Position numbers and translations under genes: made by a program. From the NCBI GenBank assembly GCA_002431715.1, contig DJHI01000035.1, positions 1 through 6,568 of the forward strand: 6,568 nucleotides of DNA. Direction: 5' to 3'. The notes beneath the pieces were generated by a model, which searched no databases, was not told the DNA's origin, and saw nothing but the letters and a program-made list of their open reading frames with translations. The DNA comes from Armatimonadetes bacterium UBA5829. GTDB lineage: Bacteria > Armatimonadota > UBA5829. Shown here one piece after another: positions 1-5,523 of the stretch. Position 1 is the stretch's first letter; every line of letters begins with the position of its first letter.

Positions 1-1123
1 TGTAAGCCTGGAGGCCGAGGCTGACTCGTGCGCAAATAACATCCGCCACCGCCATATCGCGCGCCTCCCGCGTTCTGGAATAAACAGGAGCAATGATTTT
101 CGAGACATAAGCGTATCTTGGCGGGGACGATTTTGCCGATATTGTTTTGCTTTTCTTCTTTATTTCTCTGCTTGTCAGCGCCGCGTTGTCAATCTCATTT
201 TTCATCACGCTCAAGAAATACAATATGTCCGCATTGCTGAAAGTCCGCGCGAGCATGTCGTTTCCTATTGCCGATGCTGAAAAACCACTGCCTCCCGACA
301 AGTAGCTACCCAGTGATTTGCTGAACCCATGTTTTTTGACTTCATCAAAACACCATAGACCAAACGCCCTTTCACCTATCATAGCGTTTCTCAAACCTTC
401 GTTCAAATCTACCTGCGAAAGTGCCTTATCCAAAGATTTTGCCTGGGCTTCGTTTAGATTGATTTCATTCATTACATTACAGAGAGTGTAAGTATTTACT
501 CTTAACATTGCGATTCGAACCAAAAGTGATATGATCGTCGGCTCATTACGATTAGCCTCCACAACACCAATGCCTAATTCAATTGATTTTATAGCTGTAT
601 CGACATTGTTTTCGTGAGCAGCTACTATCGCACGAGCTGAAAAATATCTTGCAAGATCACGCAATCTTGCAACGTGCGGAAAGAGCGCCCCTGCTCCGGC
701 TGACCAATTGACGGGAAATTTGCATGCAGGCTTGGATATTGCTTTCTCAACAATCGGCACAACCGACTCAAAGTGGCTGATTCCTTTTGAAGCTTCCATC
801 CATTTATCTTCGCCGATAGGCTTTTGGCCGGAACCTGCAAAATCTTCATATTTCTTTTTGTATACCTCGGCTCCAGGGCCGGAAAGAATGGCAAATGCCG
901 TTGCGTAATCGTTAGCCGCATTTTGATAAGGAGGAACCGGCTGACCACCGAGCTGAGAGACATCTATAGGCTCTCCCCGAGCTATTATTGCGGCAATCTC
1001 AGAACGAACCTGCTTTCCCGCATCCGCCATTCTCTGAGTAATTGCCAACGCTCCGATTATCAGCAGCGCTAAAAATGACAGCGTTATAGTCCATCCGATG
1101 CCTATTTTGCCTGATCTATTCAT
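1..1123 (-). CDS. Membrane-anchored protein of unknown function (C-terminus cut by window edge)
   Basis: The reverse strand reads open from the ATG at 1123-1121 to the left edge without a stop, giving 374 residues, so the true C-terminus lies outside the window. A ribosome binding site (CGGAG, complement of 1129-1133) sits 5 nt before the ATG. Residues about 8-28 form one hydrophobic segment after a short basic N-terminus (MNRSGKIG), so this is a signal anchor or uncleaved signal peptide with the rest probably outside the membrane. The remainder looks mainly alpha-helical, with an Ala/Arg/Leu-rich stretch around residues 160-215 reminiscent of helical-hairpin repeats, and a lysine-rich segment around 320-333. 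I recognise no catalytic motif and no named family. The gene is transcribed away from the deaminase cluster, so it need not be functionally linked. The reading frame is secure; the function is unknown. Confidence 0.85.
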   Translation of the reverse strand, partial: MNRSGKIGIGWTITLSFLALLIIGALAITQRMADAGKQVRSEIAAIIARGEPIDVSQLGGQPVPPYQNAANDYATAFAILSGPGAEVYKKKYEDFAGSGQKPIGEDKWMEASKGISHFESVVPIVEKAISKPACKFPVNWSAGAGALFPHVARLRDLARYFSARAIVAAHENNVDTAIKSIELGIGVVEANRNEPTIISLLVRIAMLRVNTYTLCNVMNEINLNEAQAKSLDKALSQVDLNEGLRNAMIGERAFGLWCFDEVKKHGFSKSLGSYLSGGSGFSASAIGNDMLARTFSNADILYFLSVMKNEIDNAALTSREIKKKSKTISAKSSPPRYAYVSKIIAPVYSRTREARDMAVADVICARVSLGLQAY

Positions 1124-1141
1124 ATTTTCTCCGAATAAACA

Positions 1142-1203
1142 GTTCGCCCAGCGAACAATATGAAGGTTCGAACGCAATGCGACACTTTGCGATATGCTCA
1201 TAT
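1142..1203. promoter_or_regulatory. Cluster of short perfect inverted repeats upstream of the leftward gene
   Basis: Three perfect dyads occur within 62 bp: GTTCGC-CCA-GCGAAC (1142-1156), GTTCGAAC (1166-1173) and ATATG-CT-CATAT (1192-1203). The first two share the GTTCG/CGAAC half-site. The first lies 18 bp upstream of the leftward gene's ATG, just beyond its ribosome binding site, where it could be an operator or a 5'-leader hairpin. The dyads are seen directly; regulatory function is inferred, and each alone is short enough to arise by chance. Confidence 0.35.
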
Positions 1204-1275
1204 TAAGAGACGCCGCGTCCTCGCATATTTCTTGTCAGATCGAATGATCATCTATTTAGTCAGGCACATCTATCG

Positions 1276-1305
1276 TTGCGATTGTTCCCGACATTCTGCT
1301 AGAAT
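1276..1305 (+). promoter_or_regulatory. Probable housekeeping promoter of the deaminase cluster
   Basis: A -35-like TTGCGA (1276-1281) and a -10-like TAGAAT (1300-1305) are separated by 18 bp, and TGC directly before the -10 makes it an extended -10 element. The predicted transcription start is near 1312, leaving a leader of about 48 nt before the GTG at 1360. This is the best promoter-like pair in the divergent region. It is a match by eye to the sigma-70 consensus, not an experimental start. Confidence 0.5.
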
Positions 1306-1308
1306 AGT

Positions 1309-1347
1309 GGCATTATATTGCCGAGGTTTTGGGGCAATTATATTGCC
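1309..1347 (+). repeat. Two tandem copies of a palindromic 12-bp element (candidate operator)
   Basis: ATTATATTGCCG occurs at 1312-1323 and again at 1337-1348, exactly 25 bp apart. Each copy is the right part of a dyad: GGCATTATATTGCC (1309-1322) has 4-bp outer arms, and GGCAAT-TAT-ATTGCC (1333-1347) has perfect 6-bp arms. The first overlaps the predicted transcription start and the second abuts the ribosome binding site. Repetition, dyad symmetry and location together suggest binding sites for a dimeric repressor of the cluster. The second could instead act as an RNA hairpin that limits ribosome access. No regulator gene is present in the window. Confidence 0.5.
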
Positions 1348-1351
1348 GGAG
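1348..1351 (+). promoter_or_regulatory. Ribosome binding site that decides the deaminase start
   Basis: GGAG lies 8 nt before the GTG at 1360. The in-frame TTG at 1318 falls a few bases after the predicted transcription start and inside a repeat with no ribosome binding site before it. The in-frame GTG at 1351 overlaps the GGAG itself. The GTG at 1360 is therefore the best start. Confidence 0.7.
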
Positions 1352-1359
1352 TGAAAGCA

Positions 1360-1809
1360 GTGTCAAACCGTCCCTCGTTCGATCAGGTTTATATGGAAGT
1401 GGTGGAGACAATCGCCCGAAGGTCCACATGCCTCAGAAAACATGTCGGCGCGGTGATTACAATCGACCATCGTATACTCTCGCACGGCTATAACGGCGTT
1501 CCCAGCGGGCATGAACACTGCTGCGATTCAGGCAAATGCCTGAAAGATGAGGCCGGGACGGAGGAGTATAAGGTCTGCGTGCACGCAGAGCAGAATGCTA
1601 TCTGCCAGTGCGCAAAGCGGGGCCTTGCGCTGGAGGGCGCTACTCTTTATGTCAACGCCGATGTCTGCATTACCTGCGCCAAGCTGATGATCTCTTCGGG
1701 GATAGCAAGGTGCGTGGTCAAGCGGGATCATAAAGGCAATTCACACGGAATCGAGCTTCTGAAAAAAAGCGGCATTAAGGTCGAGGAGTGGCCTGATGTT
1801 GCCGGTTAA
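1360..1809 (+). CDS. dCMP deaminase (ComEB-type zinc cytidine/deoxycytidylate deaminase family)
   Basis: Predicted cytosolic zinc enzyme of 149 residues that hydrolyses dCMP to dUMP, feeding thymidylate synthesis. Family marks are the N-terminal RSTCLRKHVGAVI region (21-33), GYNGVPSG (43-50) before a Cys-rich loop (C54, C55, C60, C73), the HAE zinc/catalytic motif (H75, E77) and the second zinc motif CITC (C103, C106). The length is normal for bacterial members. The usual proline before the first cysteine of the second motif (PCxxC) is valine here (DVCITC), a mild departure that keeps all expected zinc ligands. The GTG start is set by GGAG at 1348-1351. The last 14 bp overlap the HAD gene, implying translational coupling. 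As first gene of the cluster it sits next to the probable promoter and palindromic repeats. Family assignment is strong; dCMP rather than another cytidine substrate is inferred from family resemblance. Confidence 0.9.
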   Translation: MSNRPSFDQVYMEVVETIARRSTCLRKHVGAVITIDHRILSHGYNGVPSGHEHCCDSGKCLKDEAGTEEYKVCVHAEQNAICQCAKRGLALEGATLYVNADVCITCAKLMISSGIARCVVKRDHKGNSHGIELLKKSGIKVEEWPDVAG

Positions 1810-2470
1810 GGCTGCTATTTTCGACATCGGCGCAACACTCGTCACAGGGCCTCCCGTGGCTCCAAATAAAGTAATCGCAAAGCTTATTGGAGTTCCGGCG
1901 GCTGATGTCGGCTCGATTATTATGACCAACGACCTGAAGTCGGCTGAGCATGTCTGTAAAGCACTTGCAAGCAGATTCGGCGCGCTCAGTGATGATGCCA
2001 CATATGAGATATGCAGGCTCTGGGATTCTCAAGCAGACGCCGCACAGGCTCTGGAAGGTGCGTCGGATGCAGTTATCGCTCTCAAAAATGCCGGATTAAA
2101 GATCGGGCTGCTTTCGGATATCTGGAACCCGTATTACGAATCGGTGACAAAGGCTCTGCCTGAAGTGGTAAGTGCAGCGGACGCGATAGTACTAAGCTGT
2201 AGATCGGGCTCAAGAAAACCTGATAAAGCCAACTTCGAGCTTATGGTTAGAGAGCTTAATATTAGACCATCTGAATGCATTATGATCGGCGACACATATA
2301 CTCACGATATTCAACCCGCGCTTGAGATCGGCATGCAGGCCGTTTGGGTGCTTGCCAGGCCGGATAGAGAGTCGGATTCAATCACTAAAATATTGAACGG
2401 AAAATACCTGGCACCGAGTGCGACAGTTCAAAATATCGCTGATATCAAACAAATTATACCTTTAGCCTGA
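1796..2470 (+). CDS. HAD-family hydrolase, possible phosphatase/nucleotidase
   Basis: This 224-residue protein carries the four HAD motifs: the nucleophile D10 in FDIGATL (7-13), S107 in LLSD (105-108), K141 in SRKPDK (139-144) and the acidic pair D166/D171 in GDTYTHD (165-171). The cap lies between motifs I and II, as in subfamily I enzymes of this size. HAD enzymes with this layout usually remove phosphate from small molecules, and one beside dCMP deaminase could be a nucleotidase, but this is inference. Motif I has Gly at position 12 where phosphatases usually have the second Asp that acts as general acid/base, so activity may be altered. The FDxG form is found in a subset of HAD proteins. 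GAGGAG at 1783-1788 is 7 nt before the ATG. The gene overlaps the deaminase by 14 bp and ends 11 bp before the next gene. Confidence 0.85.
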   Translation: MLPVKAAIFDIGATLVTGPPVAPNKVIAKLIGVPAADVGSIIMTNDLKSAEHVCKALASRFGALSDDATYEICRLWDSQADAAQALEGASDAVIALKNAGLKIGLLSDIWNPYYESVTKALPEVVSAADAIVLSCRSGSRKPDKANFELMVRELNIRPSECIMIGDTYTHDIQPALEIGMQAVWVLARPDRESDSITKILNGKYLAPSATVQNIADIKQIIPLA

Positions 2471-2481
2471 AGGAGAATGAG

Positions 2482-3096
2482 ATGGAAATAGTCAAAATAG
2501 AGCGTCATGGCATAGATGAACTGCTTTCAAATATGCGCAGGGTGAGCATGCTCACGCACCCGGACGACCTGCCTTATAAGCAGGCGGAACTTAGCACCCC
2601 GATTCTTCACACGAACGAGATTGCTCCGGCTCAGAGATATGTGTTGAACTGTGAGATTATGAAGGTGCGTGATCTGCGCTGGTCTCTGCGCGAGCACGAT
2701 GTCGACCTGTTTAAACTGGATGGATATGTTACAATCTGGTTGAAGGACTATGATGACCCGATCGATGTGCTGCCACCGGTTGTGGAGGATTCTCGCGAAG
2801 CGGACGGCAGTGTGGTGAAGATACTCAATGACGGTATGCACAGAGTCTACCTTGCTCGGATGGAGCGCACACCAGTTCAGGTCGTTTATGCTAAAAATGT
2901 CCCCAGCCAGTATCCATATTATGCGTTTCCGCTGGTAAACGGCTGGAATGATGTGGAAATAGTCCAAGACCTGCCGGATGGTTATATAAAGAAATGGCAC
3001 CGTATAAAGAATTACAAGTCCCTTTATCGTGACTTCAACACTGGTTTCCAGAATGTCGGCGGGCCGCGAGGTCACTTTACCAATGCAGGAAAATGA
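2482..3096 (+). CDS. ParB/sulfiredoxin-fold-like protein of unknown function
   Basis: A 204-residue soluble protein with no signal peptide or membrane segment. The recognisable part is residues about 97-140: a strand with LPPVV, an acidic turn, then LNDGMHRVYLARM (115-127) and a strand PVQVVYA (131-137). This resembles the ParB/Srx-type box where a D-G-x-H-R segment and following helix form a nucleotide or phosphate pocket. No helix-turn-helix DNA-binding domain follows, so it is unlikely to be a chromosome-partitioning ParB. The C-terminus is rich in aromatic and basic residues (YYAFP, KKWHRIKNYKSLYR). The start ATG has a strong AAGGAG (2470-2475) 6 nt upstream. The gene begins 11 bp after the HAD gene and its end overlaps the thymidylate synthase homologue by 14 bp. 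Being locked between deaminase and synthase suggests a role with deoxypyrimidine nucleotides, but its reaction, if any, is unknown. Confidence 0.75.
   Translation: MEIVKIERHGIDELLSNMRRVSMLTHPDDLPYKQAELSTPILHTNEIAPAQRYVLNCEIMKVRDLRWSLREHDVDLFKLDGYVTIWLKDYDDPIDVLPPVVEDSREADGSVVKILNDGMHRVYLARMERTPVQVVYAKNVPSQYPYYAFPLVNGWNDVEIVQDLPDGYIKKWHRIKNYKSLYRDFNTGFQNVGGPRGHFTNAGK
3068..3071 (+). promoter_or_regulatory. Ribosome binding site supporting the synthase start at 3083
   Basis: GAGG lies 11 nt before the ATG at 3083. In-frame alternatives GTG 3029, ATG 3053 and ATG 3116 have no purine-rich site at a suitable distance, and 3029 would force a 68-bp overlap with the upstream gene. The spacing is long, so the choice is probable, not certain. 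Confidence 0.5.
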
Positions 3097-4549
3097 ACCG
3101 ATAACAACCGAATCGATGGAATTTGTCCCTCTCTACTTTGGCAGCAAACTGAAGATAGTGAACCCATGTGGACGAATAGGCATCATAACCCTCTGGAGCA
3201 AGATAGAGTTTGTAGAGCAAACTTTAACAAACCTCGACATCGATCTTGCTCCTGAGACCTCGAAAGTCGCCGTAATAGGAAATCTTTTCGGTAATGGAAT
3301 ACCTCAGCTTCTTAGAAACCTGCTCTATAACCCCCAGATCAGATATTTGATTATCTGCGGGTCAAACAAGTCGGAATCGGCTGAAGACTTTATGGCTTTC
3401 TTCCAAAATGGGCTGGAAGAGACTATAAATCTAGGAGAGAAAGTCACTCGAATCAAAGGCCGGACGCGTATTATCGATGGTCTGGTTTCACCGCGAGACT
3501 TTTCGATGGTTCCAAGGATTGTAAATGTCGGGAATCTCAGAGATCAAGTTTCTCAAGATAACTTATGCAGGGTTATGCATTCATATAGCCCATGTGAGCC
3601 GATAGTCGGAGAGCGGATAGAGGTCGAACTGCCGGAGGTAGAAGTAAGCAATTACCCAAGTGAACCTCGAAATCACAATATCGTAGCCGATACTCCGCTG
3701 AATGCCTGGAAGGAACTTATATTCAGGCTGGTAAGATTCGGGCATTTGGTTCATTTGCGTAAAGGTGACAGGCAGGAGCTTCAGAATGTGCGAGTTGTAG
3801 TGCGATATCCGCAAGAAGATGACGAAGAGAGTTTAGGAAAGTATAACTACTCGCGTTCGGAGCTTATACAATATCAGCATGACATGCTGCTCGGTCCCCT
3901 ACCCGCTGACCACTCATATACCTATGGAAACCGCATTAGAGAATACTTCGGGTTCGATTCACTTAAGAAGTTCGCCCAGAGGCTAAAGGCAAATCCGCAG
4001 GACAGAGATTGTTATCTTGCGCTTTGGGACAGCCATACGGATATCGATGCGGATGATGCTCCATGTCTGGCAACGCTCTTTTTCAGGGTCTATGACGAGC
4101 AGTTGACTCTAACCGCGACCTATCGCACGCATAATGCGCTCGATGCGTGGCTAAAAAACGTATATGGGTTGATGAAGGCGCAGGAGATTGTCGCCGAAGA
4201 AGCCGGAATACCCGTCGGGCCGCTTACGGTTATCAGCCACTCGATCAGCGTTGATCCGACTAAATATGATACTGCCCAACGGATAGCAAACTCTAAAGGT
4301 TTCTCGCTGGACTTTGATCCGAATGGCCAGTTTATGGTAGCAGTTGAAGACGGGCAGATTGTTGTGAGGCATATGGATGATAATGGAGTGCTCTTGCATG
4401 AATATCGATCCGCGAAAGCCGAGCGCATTCAGCACGAAATTAACCGCGACTGTGCGATATCGGACGTCAACCACGCGATGTATATAGGGCGCCAGCTTGC
4501 CAGGGCTGAGATATGCCTTTCGACAGGCGAAAAGTTTGAGGAATCTTGA
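3083..4549 (+). CDS. Three-domain thymidylate synthase homologue (MtrA-like / TS / DUF4346)
   Basis: This 488-residue cytosolic protein has three parts. Residues about 18-130 resemble the MtrA-like domain (GRIGIITLWSK, VAVIGNLFG, NPQIRYLIICG). Residues about 205-400 are a thymidylate synthase fold: NAWKELI (207-213), YGNRIR (281-286), LWDS (314-317), the catalytic Cys in APC (C328), RTHN (348-351), WLKN (356-359) and LTVISHS (381-387). Residues about 405-488 match a DUF4346 tail (DPNGQFMVAV, then NHAMYIGRQLARAE). Thymidylate synthase methylates dUMP with methylenetetrahydrofolate, fitting the dCMP deaminase upstream. By manual alignment to E. coli ThyA, R166 and N177 are kept (R348, N359), but D169 is Asn351 and H207/Y209 are Ser389/Asp391, so substrate or activity may differ. 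The gene overlaps the ParB-like gene by 14 bp. The family call is secure; dTMP synthesis is plausible but unproven. Confidence 0.85.
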   Translation: MQENEPITTESMEFVPLYFGSKLKIVNPCGRIGIITLWSKIEFVEQTLTNLDIDLAPETSKVAVIGNLFGNGIPQLLRNLLYNPQIRYLIICGSNKSESAEDFMAFFQNGLEETINLGEKVTRIKGRTRIIDGLVSPRDFSMVPRIVNVGNLRDQVSQDNLCRVMHSYSPCEPIVGERIEVELPEVEVSNYPSEPRNHNIVADTPLNAWKELIFRLVRFGHLVHLRKGDRQELQNVRVVVRYPQEDDEESLGKYNYSRSELIQYQHDMLLGPLPADHSYTYGNRIREYFGFDSLKKFAQRLKANPQDRDCYLALWDSHTDIDADDAPCLATLFFRVYDEQLTLTATYRTHNALDAWLKNVYGLMKAQEIVAEEAGIPVGPLTVISHSISVDPTKYDTAQRIANSKGFSLDFDPNGQFMVAVEDGQIVVRHMDDNGVLLHEYRSAKAERIQHEINRDCAISDVNHAMYIGRQLARAEICLSTGEKFEES

Positions 4550-5523
4550 TGGCTGCCGATGACCTAAAGAGCCGCATCGAGGCTCTGAATAAAAAGCCGC
4601 TTAAGAATGTTCCCGAAGATGTGATTAAGAATCCTCGTAAAGAAAGGTCGAAGGCAGGAGTATCCACAACAATCGAGACTGCTGCTTCTGTCACCGTATC
4701 CTTCGACGGACATCAGGATGCTGAACTCGTGAAGGCCATAGCAGTTCAGGACCCTTTCGATCTTTTCGAAGATGCTGAGTCGATTGCTTCCGAAGACAGT
4801 GTTATATTGGAAGATGCCGTCGAGGGAGTCTTTTTGAGTGCGCCGACGGGGCCGGGATACTATCATATAGAAAAACCCGCCGTATCGCTTGAAGCAGGTG
4901 CGGATTTGATGCATAAGAGGCTCCTGCGTGTTTTAGGATATCCAGACGGCAAAACCGCTGATAGACTGGCAAGGGCTTGCAAATCCGAAAAACTCGTTCC
5001 CGATGAGATCGTCTTTCTTGACCTGGAAACAACCGGGCTCAGCATGACCCCTGTTTTTCTGATCGGAACTATGGAATGTGCGCCTGACGGATTGGTCTTT
5101 AAGCAGTATTTCGCTCGAACTTATACCGAGGAGGCCAGTATCGTTTCAGCCTTTGCGCAAAGGCTGAAAGACGCGAGGATGGTGGTCACCTTCAACGGCA
5201 AGAGCTTCGATATGCCTTTTCTTGCCAGACGGGCTGATTTTGTAGGCGTTACGTTGCCTGAACCTGAGTTTCACCTCGATCTGCTGCACGAGTCAAGGCG
5301 CATGTATAAGCGCGATTTGCCTAATTGCAGGCTGCAGACACTCGAGCAGATGGTATGCGGAAGGTGCAGGGACAATGATATTCCCAGCGCGCAGATTCCC
5401 AGGGCTTATCACGATTGGGGCGATTCGGGCGACGCAAGCCAAATCGTTCAGATTCTTGAGCATAACCTCCACGATCTGCTGACAATGGCGGATTTGATGC
5501 ATAGAATGTGGTATAGAGATTGA
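4549..5523 (+). CDS. YprB-like RNase-H-fold 3'-5' exonuclease domain protein
   Basis: This 324-residue protein has a DnaQ-like/RNase H fold in its C-terminal half. Acidic catalytic residues for two metal ions are visible: D158 and E160 in FLDLETTGL, D221 in FNGKSFDMPFL, D244 in HLDLLHESRR, and the HNxxD motif (H305, D309). The NGKSFD spacing and LDLLHESRR block are typical of the YprB/RNase_H_2 group, thought to act on nucleic acids but mostly uncharacterised. Residues 1-100 are an acidic, low-complexity extension without a recognised domain, possibly a protein-interaction tail. The ATG at 4549 shares one base with the upstream stop (TGATG) and has GAGGA (4538-4542) 6 nt before it; the preceding TTG at 4546 is rejected. 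Placement after a synthase suggests shared transcription with nucleotide genes, though its role there is unclear. It could equally be a general housekeeping nuclease. Confidence 0.85.
   Translation: MAADDLKSRIEALNKKPLKNVPEDVIKNPRKERSKAGVSTTIETAASVTVSFDGHQDAELVKAIAVQDPFDLFEDAESIASEDSVILEDAVEGVFLSAPTGPGYYHIEKPAVSLEAGADLMHKRLLRVLGYPDGKTADRLARACKSEKLVPDEIVFLDLETTGLSMTPVFLIGTMECAPDGLVFKQYFARTYTEEASIVSAFAQRLKDARMVVTFNGKSFDMPFLARRADFVGVTLPEPEFHLDLLHESRRMYKRDLPNCRLQTLEQMVCGRCRDNDIPSAQIPRAYHDWGDSGDASQIVQILEHNLHDLLTMADLMHRMWYRD

Larger units (their letters stand above)
1124..1359. other. Divergent intergenic region
   Basis: These 236 bp separate the left minus-strand gene from the plus-strand deaminase cluster, so both promoters should lie here. 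The left half carries short palindromes; the right half carries a promoter and two palindromic repeats, listed separately. I found no convincing -35/-10 pair for the leftward gene and no tRNA-like or riboswitch-like structure. Open frames crossing this stretch lack ribosome binding sites and familiar protein content. Confidence 0.7.

Noticed and set aside
625..1072. Short open frames on both strands inside the left gene
   Set aside because: They overlap the continuous 374-codon minus-strand frame, which has its own ribosome binding site and membrane anchor, and they show no protein-like features.
1142..1173. LexA (SOS) box
   Set aside because: GTTC/GAAC half-sites are present, but the spacing and orientation match neither the Gram-positive CGAACN4GTTCG nor the alphaproteobacterial GTTCN7GTTC consensus.
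1160..1354. 64-codon open frame in the divergent region
   Set aside because: It would begin far upstream of the predicted promoter, lacks a ribosome binding site, and its Arg/Cys/Tyr-rich product resembles no protein.
1318..1359. Upstream TTG/GTG starts for the deaminase
   Set aside because: TTG 1318 is a few bases from the predicted transcription start and lies in the palindromic repeat without a Shine-Dalgarno; GTG 1351 overlaps GGAG, which is ideally placed for GTG 1360.
2527..3075. Long antisense open frame (182 codons) opposite the ParB-like gene
   Set aside because: No Shine-Dalgarno or recognisable domain; the plus-strand gene fits the operon spacing and has a strong ribosome binding site. 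It is a shadow frame.
3029..3082. N-terminal extension of the TS homologue from GTG 3029
   Set aside because: There is no ribosome binding site, it would overlap the upstream gene by 68 bp, and the extra residues (MTSTLVSRMSAGREV) look like out-of-frame translation of that gene.
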